Of a stretch of DNA of 64,000 nt, positions 1 through 9,416 are shown piece after piece. Every line of letters starts with the position of its first letter. Within the stretch, counting starts at the first letter, position 1. The DNA comes from Vibrio casei (lineage in GTDB: Bacteria; Pseudomonadota; Gammaproteobacteria; Enterobacterales; Vibrionaceae): assembly GCF_002218025.2 (NCBI RefSeq), contig NZ_AP018680.1, positions 1-64,000 on the forward strand, given 5' to 3'. The position numbers and the translations under genes were made by a program. Below the pieces are notes generated by a model. The model saw only the letters and a program-made list of their open reading frames with translations, searched no databases and was not told the DNA's origin.

Positions 1-119
1 GATCAGACCTCAAGAATTCAATTTAACGATCATTTTCATAATGATCTAGACAATAAAAGGAGCGCTATTCTACCTTTTTTAATCATCTGTGAGAATCGAT
101 TTGTCTAATTAAATAAAGG

Positions 120-400
120 CTTCAAAGGCTTTAATATATATAAGATCTTTATATAGATCTTTTATTAGATCTACTATTAAGGAGACATGATCTTGTGGAT
201 AATCAAAAAATGATCATAAAGATCATAGTGTTTAGTAAGATCATTTCTTGTGATCTAAGCATGATCTTATTCTGTATTAGCTGGGATCTAAATGGCTAGT
301 TATACACAGGCATTCTAATTTTAATAGTTATCCAGTGTATAAATAGGTTAAAATCACAGGATAAAACATTAGTTATCCACAAAAAAACAGGTTAAAAAAT
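120..400. other. oriC: Chromosomal replication origin oriC
   Basis: The left part is an AT-rich unwinding element with three GATCT units starting at 144, 156 and 168, exactly 12 nt apart, like the L/M/R 13-mers of E. coli oriC. DnaA boxes follow: TGTGGATAA at 194-202 (R1-like, minus orientation), TTATACACA at 300-308, a degenerate TTATCCAGT at 328-336 and TTATCCACA at 373-381. I count 13 GATC sites between 1 and 288, far above chance, as expected for Dam/SeqA-controlled origins. The order and spacing parallel E. coli oriC, and mioC lies immediately to the right as in other enterics and vibrios. mnmG, the usual left neighbour, would lie outside the window. Confidence 0.95.
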
Positions 401-465
401 GAGCGGTTAGATATTTATTTTGAGAAGAAATTAAAATAAATAAAATTTCATGTGAATAAAAACAG

Positions 466-494
466 AAAAAGGCAGGTATTTAACCTGCCTTTTT
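466..494. terminator. Bidirectional terminator between oriC and mioC
   Basis: A 12-bp stem (AAAAAGGCAGGT at 466-477 pairs with 483-494) with a 5-nt loop is flanked by A and T tracts. On the minus strand it follows the mioC stop codon, so it should end mioC transcripts before they enter oriC. It also works in the plus direction. Confidence 0.85.
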
Positions 495-534
495 TCTAAA
501 AAATTGGATATTTATGAGCATACTATTTTTATGT

Positions 535-975
535 TTAGTCTATAAAAACGGCTATATTATGCTTTATCCAAGTTTCTGCTGCATCTTCTGGAACTGGAGT
601 TTCGAGTATATCAATTTCTAGATGAGGACAAAGTTCTTCGGCGCCAATATCTAATAATGTTGCTCTGGCTTCTTTACCGGCACCACAAAAAGTATCGTAA
701 CTTGAATCACCAATCGCGATAACAGCAAATTTAACATCAGACATTTTCGGAGGAGCTGTTTTTAATGCTGTCATGAAAGGTTCAATATTATCTGGATAGT
801 CACCTGCACCGTGTGTTGAAGTGATGATCAACCAAGTACCTTGAGCCTTAATCTGGCTTATATCGGGTTGGTTATGGATAGTTGTTTCTACGCCTTGTTC
901 TACCAATAAATCACTTAAGTGATCCCCTACATATTCAGCGCCACCTAATGTGCTGCCTGTGATGATATGAATCAT
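535..975 (-). CDS. mioC: Flavodoxin-like protein MioC
   Basis: Short-chain flavodoxin, 146 aa. MioC proteins bind FMN; in E. coli MioC is implicated in biotin synthase electron transfer. The N-terminal phosphate-binding loop [16 protein letters not shown] is visible, as are the aromatic and acidic FMN-contact stretches [13 protein letters not shown] and [15 protein letters not shown] chose the ATG at 975 because AAGGAG lies about 7 nt upstream. A GTG two codons earlier overlaps that ribosome binding site and is unlikely. The gene is next to oriC as in E. coli and vibrios and reads towards the origin, and the hairpin at 466-494 stops it. Identity is secure from both sequence and position. Confidence 0.95.
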   Translation of the reverse strand: MIHIITGSTLGGAEYVGDHLSDLLVEQGVETTIHNQPDISQIKAQGTWLIITSTHGAGDYPDNIEPFMTALKTAPPKMSDVKFAVIAIGDSSYDTFCGAGKEARATLLDIGAEELCPHLEIDILETPVPEDAAETWIKHNIAVFID

Positions 976-1014
976 AGTCACTCCTTGATATAAATTGATA
1001 CTGATTGGATAGCA

Positions 1015-2376
1015 TTACTTTCCGATGCAAAATGATGAAAAAATTCGGCCTAGTAAGTCATCTGAATTGAATTCACCGGTAATTTCATTTAAGTGTTGTT
1101 GAGTGATTCTAAGTTCTTCTGCTAAGATCTCACCTGCCATATATCCTTCGAGCTGTTCTTGTCCTATTGCAAGGTGATCTGAGGCTTTATCTAGAGCCTC
1201 TAAGTGACGACGACGAGCCATAAAGCTGCCTTCACTGCCCCCTGAAAATCCCATGCATTCTTTTAAATGTACACGTAATGCATCAATGCCTTCACCTGTT
1301 TTTGCGGATAGGCGAATCAAGGTTGGATTATTGATGTGGCAGATCCCTAAAATTTCGTCTGTTTGATCGGCTTTATTTCGGATCACAGTCATGCCAATAT
1401 TTTCAGGTAAGCGTTCAACAAAATCAGGCCAAATTTCTTTGGGATCGGTTGCATTGGTTGTGGTGCCATCTACCATGAATAGAATGCGATCGGCTTGGTT
1501 TATTTCTTCCCATGCCCGTTCAATACCAATTTTTTCTACTTCATCAGAGGCTTCGCGTAAACCGGCTGTATCAATAATATGCAGCGGCATTCCATCTATG
1601 TGAATATGTTCCCTAAGGACATCTCGGGTGGTTCCTGCTATATCGGTAACAATAGCGGACTCTTTACCTGAAAGTGCGTTAAGAAGGCTGGATTTACCCG
1701 CATTAGGGCGACCAGCAATCACGACTTTCATTCCCTCACGAATGATGGCTCCTTGATTGGCTTCTTTACGGACAGAGGCGAGATTATCAATAATTATTTG
1801 TAAGTCAGTGCTGACCTTTCCATCGGCAAGAAAATCAATTTCTTCTTCAGGAAAATCAATGGCGGCTTCAACATAAATACGCAAATGAATAAGAGATTCT
1901 ACTAACTTATTTATTCGCCCTGAAAATTCCCCTTGTAGTGAATTTAAAGCTGATTTTGCGGCTTCCTCTGAACTTGCATCGATAAGATCAGCAATCGCTT
2001 CTGCTTGAGTTAAGTCTATTTTATCATTCAAAAAAGCGCGCTCAGAAAATTCACCAGGTCTGGCTGCGCGGATCCCTTTAATTTTTAGAATGCGTTTGAT
2101 CAGCATGTCCATCACTACTGGCCCACCATGGCCTTGCAGTTCTAATACATCTTCCCCAGTAAAGGAATTGGGATTAGGAAAATAAAGCGCAATTCCTTGA
2201 TCAAGTTGAGTGCCATTTTCATCAGAAAAGGGTAAATATTCTGCATAACGAGGTTTTACCTCTCTCCCTAATACTTCCACTGCAACTTGTTTGGCTTGCG
2301 GGCCTGAAACTCGGATTATACCAACGCCACCACGACCAAGGGCGGTAGCTTGAGCGACAATTGTCTCTGATTTCAT
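1015..2376 (-). CDS. mnmE: tRNA uridine-5-carboxymethylaminomethyl(34) GTPase MnmE
   Basis: MnmE with MnmG modifies the wobble uridine of several tRNAs (cmnm5U/mnm5U). The 453-residue product has the N-terminal folate-binding domain ([20 protein letters not shown]), a helical domain and an inserted G domain with P-loop GRPNAGKSS and DTAGLRE. It ends in the diagnostic C-terminal CIGK, whose Cys is needed for modification. I chose the ATG at 2376 because family members begin a few residues before TIVAQAT; an in-frame ATG at 2388 would add four residues, and neither has a strong Shine-Dalgarno sequence. It lies downstream of yidC in the usual order. Its partner mnmG would lie on the other side of oriC, outside the window. 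Confidence 0.96.
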   Translation of the reverse strand: MKSETIVAQATALGRGGVGIIRVSGPQAKQVAVEVLGREVKPRYAEYLPFSDENGTQLDQGIALYFPNPNSFTGEDVLELQGHGGPVVMDMLIKRILKIKGIRAARPGEFSERAFLNDKIDLTQAEAIADLIDASSEEAAKSALNSLQGEFSGRINKLVESLIHLRIYVEAAIDFPEEEIDFLADGKVSTDLQIIIDNLASVRKEANQGAIIREGMKVVIAGRPNAGKSSLLNALSGKESAIVTDIAGTTRDVLREHIHIDGMPLHIIDTAGLREASDEVEKIGIERAWEEINQADRILFMVDGTTTNATDPKEIWPDFVERLPENIGMTVIRNKADQTDEILGICHINNPTLIRLSAKTGEGIDALRVHLKECMGFSGGSEGSFMARRRHLEALDKASDHLAIGQEQLEGYMAGEILAEELRITQQHLNEITGEFNSDDLLGRIFSSFCIGK

Positions 2377-2464
2377 AATAACAACCATTTTAGTAGTGGG
2401 CGCGAATCAATTGTAATTCGTTGAGTAAATGAAACAATACTTTTATAGCGTAATAAATAAAGCA

Positions 2465-2489
2465 AAAGGCGACCGTTAAGGCCGCCTTT
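2465..2489 (-). terminator. Probable terminator after yidC
   Basis: The arms AAAGGCG (2465-2471) and CGCCTTT (2483-2489) form a hairpin. On the minus strand it is followed by a moderately T-rich stretch. It lies just after the yidC stop codon, so mnmE may have its own promoter or depend on readthrough. Confidence 0.5.
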
Positions 2490-2512
2490 AGTGACTGTAT
2501 TATCTGAGAAGA

Positions 2513-4168
2513 TTAGTTTTTGATCTTCTTCGAATGCAGACCTTTTTTCTCGAGCGCTCGGTAAATTAATGTTTGCTGTACCAAGGTTACGATGTTCGAC
2601 ATTAGGTAGTAAAGCACTAAGCCTGATGGGAACCATAAGAAGAAGAATATGAAGATGAGTGGCATAAACATCATCATCTTCTGTTGCATTGGATCTGTCA
2701 CGGTTGTTGGGCTCATCTTTTGGATGATTAACATCGAGATACCCATTAATACAGGCAAGATGTAGTAAGGGTCTTGCGCAGATAAATCGTGAATCCAACC
2801 AAAGAATGGTGCATGACGTAATTCAACCGACTCCATTAATGCCCAGTAAAGTGCAATGAAGATAGGCATTTGTAGAAGAATAGGGAAACAACCACCCAGT
2901 GGGTTAACCTTTTCATCTTTGTACATAGCCATCATTTCTTGGCTGATGCGTTGGCGATCATCACCAAGACGCTCACGCATCGCAGTAATTTTCGGCTGTA
3001 ACATACGCATTTTGGCCATTGAAGTGTATTGAGCTTTTGTCAGTGGGTACATCGCACCACGAACAATGAAAGTCAATAAGATAATGGCTATCCCCCAATT
3101 ACTACTGATGTGAGCTTGTAGGAATGAGAGTAATGAGTGTAAAGGCTTGGCAATAAACCATAACCAGCCGTAATCAACCACGAGATCAAGATTTGGAGCA
3201 GTTGCTTCCATGGCATCTTGAAGTTTAGGGCCAGCCCATAACGTCGCTTTTATTTGACCTGTTTGGTCATTTGCGATCACTTGATTTGGGGTACGAACAC
3301 CAATATCAGCCAAGTTGCCAATCACACGTGAATATAAAATGGTGCCTGGTTGATCGCGAGGAATCCAAGCTGACGTGAAGTAGTGTTGCAACATTGCAAC
3401 CCAGCCTTGGCCATCTTCAAGTTTGATATTCAGGTTCTTGTCCTGCATTTCGTCAAACTTATATTTTTTATAATGGTTATCTGATGTTGAGAATGCACCA
3501 CCAGTATAAACAGGCATCCCAATATGGCCGCTACCTTCTACCATGGTTTGGCGTAGGTGGGCATACATTCCTAGAGTCGCATCTTGACCTGAATGGTTTT
3601 TGATATCATAAACCACATCAACCGCGTAGCTTCCGCGTTTTACAATGAAGGTTTTGGTGTAATCAATGCCATTTGCGCTATAGGTGAAGGGAATACGTAA
3701 TTCATCTTGACCGTCAGCAAGTTGGAAACTTTGCGCTGTCGTTTGATATTGAGGACGTTTAGAACTGCTAACATCAATACCTTGAGGGCCAACCAAACCG
3801 CTTTGAGCGATGTATTCATGCTCAGGCGTTTCTTTTAGTAAAACAAAAGAATCTTTAGAATCTAACGTAGCATTATATTTATTTAACCTAGCTGAAACAA
3901 CATCACCACCAACCGGGTTGATAGCAAGCGTTAACACATCAGAGGTTACTTTGATGGTTGAAGCTGCAGGTTTGTTTTTAACTTGCTGAGGCGCTAATGG
4001 ATCGGCTGAATTTTCAGCTGGATCATGAGGCAAGCTACCGTCGTTATTAGTTTGAGTCTGCTGCACGCTAGTTTGAGCTGGTTGAGCATCCTTATTATTC
4101 CATTGTTGGAACAATAAAAAACTTACTAGAGCAAAAGCGATTAACAGGATATTACGTTGAGAATCCAT
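2513..4168 (-). CDS. yidC: Membrane protein insertase YidC
   Basis: Inner-membrane insertase/chaperone acting alone or with SecYEG. The 551-residue length is typical for proteobacterial YidC. Residues about 6-22 form the N-terminal membrane anchor. A large periplasmic beta-sandwich domain spans roughly 60-340. The conserved core follows: [20 protein letters not shown] with the groove arginine, the cytoplasmic coiled region ([20 protein letters not shown]), [21 protein letters not shown], and two last membrane segments. The tail is short and basic. It follows yidD with a 2-nt gap, inside the rpmH-rnpA-yidD-yidC cluster. Confidence 0.97.
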   Translation of the reverse strand: MDSQRNILLIAFALVSFLLFQQWNNKDAQPAQTSVQQTQTNNDGSLPHDPAENSADPLAPQQVKNKPAASTIKVTSDVLTLAINPVGGDVVSARLNKYNATLDSKDSFVLLKETPEHEYIAQSGLVGPQGIDVSSSKRPQYQTTAQSFQLADGQDELRIPFTYSANGIDYTKTFIVKRGSYAVDVVYDIKNHSGQDATLGMYAHLRQTMVEGSGHIGMPVYTGGAFSTSDNHYKKYKFDEMQDKNLNIKLEDGQGWVAMLQHYFTSAWIPRDQPGTILYSRVIGNLADIGVRTPNQVIANDQTGQIKATLWAGPKLQDAMEATAPNLDLVVDYGWLWFIAKPLHSLLSFLQAHISSNWGIAIILLTFIVRGAMYPLTKAQYTSMAKMRMLQPKITAMRERLGDDRQRISQEMMAMYKDEKVNPLGGCFPILLQMPIFIALYWALMESVELRHAPFFGWIHDLSAQDPYYILPVLMGISMLIIQKMSPTTVTDPMQQKMMMFMPLIFIFFFLWFPSGLVLYYLMSNIVTLVQQTLIYRALEKKGLHSKKIKN

Positions 4169-4170
4169 TG

Positions 4171-4428
4171 TTATTTATCTCTGTCGTGTTTTTGATTTGG
4201 TGGGACAGGGTCATATCCCCCAGCATGTAAAGGATGGCATTTTAATAGACGTTTGCCAGATAACCAACACCCTTTTACAAAACCGTGCGCACTGATTGCT
4301 TCTACAGCATAAGTAGAACACGTTGGAGTAAAGCGACATCGAGGTCCAAGCAAAGGACTAATGATTCCTTTATATAGGTAAATTAACCTAATTGCTAACC
4401 ACGATAAGGGCGAGATAGGCGATGCCAT
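4171..4428 (-). CDS. yidD: Membrane protein insertion efficiency factor YidD
   Basis: Small (85 aa) membrane-associated protein that helps YidC-dependent insertion. It shows the family core: an amphipathic N-terminal helix ([15 protein letters not shown]), the cysteine-containing signature [15 protein letters not shown], then [24 protein letters not shown]. Its start overlaps the 3' end of rnpA by 34 nt, a conserved arrangement suggesting translational coupling. Confidence 0.95.
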   Translation of the reverse strand: MASPISPLSWLAIRLIYLYKGIISPLLGPRCRFTPTCSTYAVEAISAHGFVKGCWLSGKRLLKCHPLHAGGYDPVPPNQKHDRDK

Positions 4429-4751
4429 AACTTCTCAAATAACTTAAAAACGTCATCGTTACTCAAATCTTGGGCACTCTTTTTTGCAATTACGACAAAA
4501 TCTTTATTTGGCAATTGATGTTGTTTTAGACGAAAGCTTTCACGAGCTAAACGTTTAAATCGATTACGACCAACGGCGGTTTTGATTTGTTTTTTCGGAA
4601 CAGCTAATCCAAGTCTTGGATGGGAGAGTGTATTATTGCGAGCGATAATAGTGAAATGAGGGGAGCCGGCTCGATGAGCTTGCTGAAAGACATTTTGATA
4701 ATGCTCGGGAGTTAACAAACGTAACTCCCGAGTAAAAGTAGACTTAGTCAA
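4395..4751 (-). CDS. rnpA: Ribonuclease P protein component
   Basis: Protein subunit of RNase P, which matures tRNA 5' ends together with the RnpB RNA. At 118 residues it has the family length. The basic RNR signature is visible as [15 protein letters not shown], and the N-terminal [15 protein letters not shown] matches gammaproteobacterial homologues. It lies just downstream of rpmH and overlaps yidD, so it is probably co-transcribed with both. Confidence 0.96.
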   Translation of the reverse strand: MTKSTFTRELRLLTPEHYQNVFQQAHRAGSPHFTIIARNNTLSHPRLGLAVPKKQIKTAVGRNRFKRLARESFRLKQHQLPNKDFVVIAKKSAQDLSNDDVFKLFEKLWHRLSRPYRG

Positions 4752-4764
4752 AATAATTCAAGAA

Positions 4765-4899
4765 TTATTTTGAAAGGCGCTTACGGCCTTTTGCACGACG
4801 TGCATTAATTGTCTTGCGACCGTTCTTAGTAGCCATACGAGCACGGAAGCCGTGAGTACGTTTGCGCTTAAGAACAGTAGGTTGAAAAGTGCGTTTCAT
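4765..4899 (-). CDS. rpmH: 50S ribosomal protein L34
   Basis: A 44-residue, very basic protein beginning [19 protein letters not shown] and ending GRKRLSK, which is L34 essentially to the residue. It is the first gene of the rpmH-rnpA-yidD-yidC cluster. A strong promoter is visible about 90 nt upstream (4990-5018). Confidence 0.97.
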   Translation of the reverse strand: MKRTFQPTVLKRKRTHGFRARMATKNGRKTINARRAKGRKRLSK

Positions 4900-4989
4900 G
4901 GTAATTACCTTTACTGATCAGTAGTTTATAGGTTCTTGTTAAACCCGGTGTGAGATGTTTTATCCGACACCTCTCAACAAAGAGGCGGA

Positions 4990-5018
4990 ATTGTAATCAT
5001 TGACCGTCAAAGAGTCAA
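4990..5018 (-). promoter_or_regulatory. Sigma-70 promoter of rpmH
   Basis: On the minus strand a -35 element TTGACT (5013-5018) is separated by exactly 17 nt from a -10 element TACAAT (4990-4995). It would give an rpmH leader of roughly 85 nt. The near-consensus match suits a highly expressed ribosomal protein gene. Confidence 0.75.
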
Positions 5019-5072
5019 TGCTACATGACCTAATAAAGCGCATTTAATGCACCCTTTTATGGTCGTTGGCCT

Positions 5073-5091
5073 AAAAATCCGTGTGCGGATT
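5073..5091 (-). terminator. Probable terminator of the amino-acid ABC operon
   Basis: A 6-bp stem AATCCG/CGGATT with a 4-nt loop is followed on the minus strand by a T run. It lies about 30 nt after the ATP-binding gene and just before the rpmH promoter. The stem is short, so confidence is moderate. Confidence 0.5.
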
Positions 5092-5122
5092 ATACGGTTT
5101 CTTATCTTAAGTGCAAGGATCC

Positions 5123-5860
5123 TTATTGGATCCCTACCTGATTTAAAAACTTAATAAGCTGTGGATTGGTTGGATCTTTAAATATTTGATCTGGCGTTCC
5201 TTGTTCAACAATTTTTCCGTTCGCCATATAGATCACTCGATCGGCTACTTCTCTGGCAAATTGCATCTCATGAGTCACCACCAGCATGGTTTGATGTTGT
5301 TTTGCCAGTTTTTTCATTAGCGAAAGTACTTCGCCCACCCATTCAGGATCGAGTGCTGAAGTCGGCTCATCAAACAGTAACAGTTCTGGTTCAAATGCCA
5401 TTGCTCGACCAATACCCACTCGTTGCTGTTGACCACCAGACAATGCTGCTGGATAGCTGTCGCCTTTATCACCTAAACCAATATCATCAAGAATTTTCTG
5501 TGCATACTTAAGTGCATCATTTTTTTTCCATTCTCGGACCGTGATTAATCCTTCGGCAATATTTTGTCTTGCAGTAAGGTGCGAAAATAATGCGTAATTT
5601 TGGAAGACAAAACCGGTTTTACGACGTAATGCTAATATATCGGCTTTGGTGTGCTTTTCGGCATTGACTTTAACTTCATTAATACTGATTTCGCCTTGTT
5701 CGGGGCATTCTAGGAAATTAACGCAACGTAAAAGGGTCGACTTACCCGTACCGCTTGAGCCAATGATGACGATTATTTCGCCTTTTTTAATGTCAATATC
5801 CACACCACGAAGCACTTCGGTGTGACCAAACGATTTGTGAAGATTTGAAATCGTGATCAT
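5123..5860 (-). CDS. Amino-acid ABC transporter ATP-binding protein
   Basis: ATPase subunit (245 aa) of a polar amino-acid (PAAT family) importer. It shows Walker A GSSGTGKST, Q-loop QNYALFSHLT, signature LSGGQQQRVGIGRAMA, Walker B LLLFDEPTSALDP and the H-loop VVTHEM, and resembles GlnQ/YecC-type proteins. Its start overlaps the permease stop by 4 nt (translational coupling). The same three-gene cassette sits between rpmH and dnaA in other vibrios. Substrate cannot be read from the sequence; cystine is plausible because the permease resembles the TcyB/YecS group, but this is inference. Confidence 0.93.
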   Translation of the reverse strand: MITISNLHKSFGHTEVLRGVDIDIKKGEIIVIIGSSGTGKSTLLRCVNFLECPEQGEISINEVKVNAEKHTKADILALRRKTGFVFQNYALFSHLTARQNIAEGLITVREWKKNDALKYAQKILDDIGLGDKGDSYPAALSGGQQQRVGIGRAMAFEPELLLFDEPTSALDPEWVGEVLSLMKKLAKQHQTMLVVTHEMQFAREVADRVIYMANGKIVEQGTPDQIFKDPTNPQLIKFLNQVGIQ

Positions 5861-6528
5861 CGTTGATATGCCTTATTCAATTTATTTTCAGCCCAGGTTT
5901 GCACTTGAGTGAGTACTAATACGACTCCCCAATAGATCAAAGCAACCGCTAAGAATGCTTCGAAGAATCGAAAACTTGAAGAGGCTTCCATTTGTGCTTT
6001 TGCCATAATTTCTGCCACTCCCAGAGTGAAGGCGAGTGAGGTCGATTTAATCATATCAATGAAATAATTCATTAAAGAAGGCAGTGCCACACGAGCAGCT
6101 TGAGGGAGTATTATTCGACGCATGGATTGATAACGCGTCATGCCTATAGATAAACTGGCTTCCATTTGACTTCTATCAATACCAATAATGGCTGCTCGAA
6201 TACTTTCTGCCATATAAGAAGCAAAGTGTAAGGTTAACCCTATGACGGCGGCAGTAAAGGCATCAATACCAACCATAATGGGGAAAATTTGTGGTAGTCC
6301 GTAATACAGTAAAAAGAGTTGTACTAATAGTGGCGTTCCACGAAAAAAGCTGATGTACAGTTGACTAATCTGGTTTAAAACTGGCACTTTAAACACGCGA
6401 ATATTGGCGACAATAACCGCTAAAATAAGAGCGAAGATAACGCCCCATATTGCCATTTCTAATGTTGTGCCTAAGTATTTAAATAAAATAGGCAGAAGAT
6501 CCAGCATGTAATTAAAATCAAAATTCAT
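5857..6528 (-). CDS. Amino-acid ABC transporter permease
   Basis: Integral membrane subunit (223 aa) of the PAAT importer. Hydrophobic segments span about 19-42, 55-80, 85-105, 150-175 and 187-207. The family features FFRGTPLLVQLFLLYYGLPQ and the EAA loop (EASLSIGMTRYQSMRRIILP), which docks on the ATPase, are clear. It is separated from the substrate-binding protein gene by 320 bp that include a terminator, so it is probably expressed at a lower level by readthrough or from its own promoter. Confidence 0.93.
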   Translation of the reverse strand: MNFDFNYMLDLLPILFKYLGTTLEMAIWGVIFALILAVIVANIRVFKVPVLNQISQLYISFFRGTPLLVQLFLLYYGLPQIFPIMVGIDAFTAAVIGLTLHFASYMAESIRAAIIGIDRSQMEASLSIGMTRYQSMRRIILPQAARVALPSLMNYFIDMIKSTSLAFTLGVAEIMAKAQMEASSSFRFFEAFLAVALIYWGVVLVLTQVQTWAENKLNKAYQR

Positions 6529-6849
6529 GACTAAAGATAATGTCCTTCAAATAGGCTAAATTGCCAGTAAACTTGTTTTTATAAGCATTTTGTTTGTCAG
6601 CGATAGGCGATAGTGAGCGACTTTGCTTCAATGCGCAATACTTTCAATATGCAGTATCTAGAGAATTGATTATTGAGTAAGGTCGGTCTAGTTTCCAGTG
6701 AGTGCTTTGATTACTTTTAATATCATATTAGTAAAAATAGCTTATTTGATAATAGATTATTGAAAAAATTCGATTTTCGATGATGAAATAAAAAACCGCT
6801 TCTATTCTTTATTTGAATAATGAAGCGGTTCTTAAATGTAGATTGGGTA
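6529..6849. other. Intergenic gap inside the ABC cassette
   Basis: AT-rich. Apart from the terminator at 6787-6830 I see no open frame with a ribosome binding site and no clear promoter. A weak leftward promoter for the permease-ATPase pair may lie here. Confidence 0.5.
6787..6830 (-). terminator. Intra-operon terminator after the substrate-binding protein gene
   Basis: A 9-bp perfect stem (AACCGCTTC at 6794-6802, GAAGCGGTT at 6822-6830) is followed on the minus strand by a T-rich run. It lies 20 nt after the substrate-binding protein stop. Such attenuation would make the binding protein more abundant than the permease and ATPase, as is common in importers. Confidence 0.8.
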
Positions 6850-7611
6850 TTACTTTTTCGTAATATCTGCTCCAAACCATTTTTCTGAAATTTTGCCTAA
6901 GGTGCCATCTTCACGCATAGATGAAAGTGCTTTATTGACTTCAAGTTGTAATTTTTGGCCTTTGTCATTATTTACAAATGGCCATGCATTTTCGATTGTC
7001 TCAAAAGGTTGACCGGCTAATTGCAGTGGTAAGTTTGTTTGTTTGATCAATTGTAATGCTGAAAGTCTGTCCATGACGAAAGCATCTGAGCGACCTAAAG
7101 CCACATCTTGTTCAATACCAGCATCATAAGTTTTGATATTGATTTTGCCATCTTTATCATAGCTACGAAGTACTTGTTCAAAGTTAGACCCTAAGTTAAC
7201 CGCAACCGTTTTTCCTGCAAGATCGTCGACACCTTGAATTGATTCATTGCCTTTTTTGACAGTGATCTGTACGCCATCAACGACATATGGGTCTGAGAAG
7301 ATGTATTTGGCTTTACGTGCATCGGTGATAGTGACCTGATTTGAAATCGTATCGATACGACCTGTTTCCAATAAACCAAATAATCCTGAAAAATTAGCGG
7401 TCACGTATTTCACGTCATAATGATTACGCTTGCCTATTTCATCCCATAAATCGACTTCAAAGCCTTGTAATTTATCAAGTTTTTGGAATGTGAAAGGGAA
7501 GTAAGTTCCTGACATACCTACTTTGACTTCTTGATTATCAGCTTGTGCAAATTGAGTGACAGCAAAAAAGAGTGCAGCAGCAGTAACAACTTTATTGATA
7601 ATTCGGCTCAT
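6850..7611 (-). CDS. Amino-acid ABC transporter substrate-binding protein
   Basis: Periplasmic solute-binding protein, family 3, 253 aa. Residues 1-24 are a signal peptide ending AQA before DNQEVKVG. The mature part begins with the typical VGMSGTYFPFTFQKLDKLQGFEVDLWDEIG ligand-domain opening (quoted as two adjoining stretches: VGMSGTYFPFTFQ and GFEVDLWDEIG). Later motifs are GRIDTISNQVTIT and GKTVAVNLGSNFE. It is the first gene of the cassette, divergent from dnaA. Ligand is unknown; FliY/TcyA-type cystine binders are similar in layout. Confidence 0.92.
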   Translation of the reverse strand: MSRIINKVVTAAALFFAVTQFAQADNQEVKVGMSGTYFPFTFQKLDKLQGFEVDLWDEIGKRNHYDVKYVTANFSGLFGLLETGRIDTISNQVTITDARKAKYIFSDPYVVDGVQITVKKGNESIQGVDDLAGKTVAVNLGSNFEQVLRSYDKDGKINIKTYDAGIEQDVALGRSDAFVMDRLSALQLIKQTNLPLQLAGQPFETIENAWPFVNNDKGQKLQLEVNKALSSMREDGTLGKISEKWFGADITKK

Positions 7612-7733
7612 GGTTTATTCTCCAGATGATTAGGCCTTTATGCTACGTTAAATGCTATTGATAAATCTAAGAACAAGATGTTATTAACCATAACCAATGA
7701 TCTTAAAATGGCATAAATTACTAGCATAGTATC

Positions 7734-7919
7734 TGTGGGTAACTTTATCCTCTTTTTAGGTTATACACACCCTAAAAATCGTTTTAAGCGTTTGGTTTGG
7801 CAAAAAATTGGAATAGCAATAGAAAAAACTGTGAATAACTTAGATCTTATTCACTGATCTAAGGATCTAGTACTGGTGATCTTGCTAGTCAGGATGTAGA
7901 ATTACATTCCTTTCAGATC
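7734..7919. promoter_or_regulatory. dnaA promoter region with DnaA boxes and GATC cluster
   Basis: Two perfect TTATNCACA boxes are present: TTATACACA at 7761-7769 and, on the other strand, TGTGAATAA at 7830-7838. A one-mismatch box TGTGGGTAA is at 7734-7742. Five GATC sites lie at 7843, 7856, 7864, 7878 and 7916. This is the expected arrangement for DnaA autoregulation and SeqA/Dam cell-cycle control. The 330-bp gap also contains the start region of the divergent binding-protein gene. Confidence 0.85.
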
Positions 7920-7942
7920 ATTTCATTTCGTGTGGGGTTAAT

Positions 7943-9352
7943 GTGTCGTCTTCGTTATGGTTGCAATGCTTGCAACAGCTTCAAGAAGAGCTTCCAGCAA
8001 CTGAATTCAGTATGTGGGTAAGACCTCTTCAAGCTGAACTCAATGACAATACTCTCACTTTATTTGCTCCTAACCGTTTTGTGTTGGATTGGGTGCGTGA
8101 TAAATATCTCAACAGTATTAATCGTTTATTGAATGAGTTTTGTGGGGCAGATACGCCCAACCTTCATTTTGAAGTTGGCAGTAAGCCTGTTCATTCTTCA
8201 AATGTCGCGCCAAAAAGAACGGCTGCAGATGTGGCCGCTGAGTCTTCTGCGCCAGCTCAAGTTCAAAAAAGTCGTCCTTTGAATAAATCTTGGGATACTG
8301 GTCAACGTGAAGTAGTGATTGACGTAAATCATCGTTCTAACGTTAATCCTAAACATAAGTTTCATAACTTTGTTGAAGGTAAATCGAACCAACTCGGTCT
8401 TGCGGCAGCAAAACAAGTGTCAGACAATCCTGGTGTTTCTTATAATCCACTGTTTTTATATGGTGGAACTGGCCTAGGTAAAACTCACTTATTGCACGCG
8501 GTGGGGAATGCGATTGTTGAAAGTAAACCGAATGCTCGTGTGGTGTATATGCACTCAGAGCGTTTTGTGCAAGATATGGTAAAAGCACTACAAAATAACG
8601 CGATTGAAGAATTTAAACGTTATTACCGTAGCCTAGATGCTTTGCTTATCGATGATATTCAATTTTTCGCCAATAAAGAGCGTTCGCAAGAAGAATTCTT
8701 CCATACCTTCAACGCATTATTAGAAGGTAATCAGCAAATCATTCTCACTTCTGACCGTTATCCAAAAGAGATCAACGGGGTAGAAGATCGTTTGAAATCT
8801 CGTTTTGGTTGGGGACTTACCGTGGCGATCGAGCCACCGGAACTGGAAACCCGTGTCGCGATCTTGATGAAAAAAGCCGAAGATCACCAAATAACTCTTG
8901 CTGATGAAGTGGCTTTCTTTATTGCTAAGCGTTTACGTTCAAACGTACGTGAGTTGGAAGGGGCACTAAACCGTGTGATTGCCAATGCTAATTTTACTGG
9001 TCGTCCGATTACTATTGATTTTGTGCGTGAAGCGTTGCGTGATTTGCTCGCATTGCAAGAAAAGCTGGTCACGATCGATAATATCCAAAAAACCGTGGCG
9101 GAATATTACAAAATTAAAGTGGCTGATTTATTATCTAAACGTCGCTCCCGTTCGGTTGCTCGTCCTCGTCAATTGGCGATGGCATTATCAAAAGAGTTAA
9201 CCAACCACAGTTTGCCAGAAATTGGTGATGCTTTTGGTGGTCGCGACCATACCACGGTGCTTCATGCTTGTCGGAAAATAAAAGAACTCCGAGAAGAAAG
9301 TCATGATATTAAAGAAGACTATTCGAACTTGATTCGTACGTTATCTTCTTAA
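7943..9352 (+). CDS. dnaA: Chromosomal replication initiator DnaA
   Basis: Binds the oriC DnaA boxes and unwinds the origin. Domain I begins [18 protein letters not shown] and is followed by a variable linker (about 90-130). The AAA+ domain has Walker [10 protein letters not shown], Walker [10 protein letters not shown] and a sensor region. The C-terminal DNA-binding domain carries [13 protein letters not shown] and the signature [18 protein letters not shown]. The length of 469 residues is typical. Translation starts at GTG (7943), as in E. coli dnaA; an overlapping ATG at 7941 is out of frame. It heads dnaA-dnaN-recF-gyrB. Confidence 0.98.
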   Translation: MSSSLWLQCLQQLQEELPATEFSMWVRPLQAELNDNTLTLFAPNRFVLDWVRDKYLNSINRLLNEFCGADTPNLHFEVGSKPVHSSNVAPKRTAADVAAESSAPAQVQKSRPLNKSWDTGQREVVIDVNHRSNVNPKHKFHNFVEGKSNQLGLAAAKQVSDNPGVSYNPLFLYGGTGLGKTHLLHAVGNAIVESKPNARVVYMHSERFVQDMVKALQNNAIEEFKRYYRSLDALLIDDIQFFANKERSQEEFFHTFNALLEGNQQIILTSDRYPKEINGVEDRLKSRFGWGLTVAIEPPELETRVAILMKKAEDHQITLADEVAFFIAKRLRSNVRELEGALNRVIANANFTGRPITIDFVREALRDLLALQEKLVTIDNIQKTVAEYYKIKVADLLSKRRSRSVARPRQLAMALSKELTNHSLPEIGDAFGGRDHTTVLHACRKIKELREESHDIKEDYSNLIRTLSS

Positions 9353-9416
9353 TCGATTATTAATAATATAAGCCTAGGCCGTGTTTTTAACAGAATGAGA
9401 TTATTTAGAGTAGATT

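Noticed and set aside
5123..7611. Firm assignment of the ABC importer as the cystine system TcyABC
   Set aside because: Similarity of the permease to TcyB/YecS is suggestive only; ligand specificity cannot be read from the binding protein by eye.
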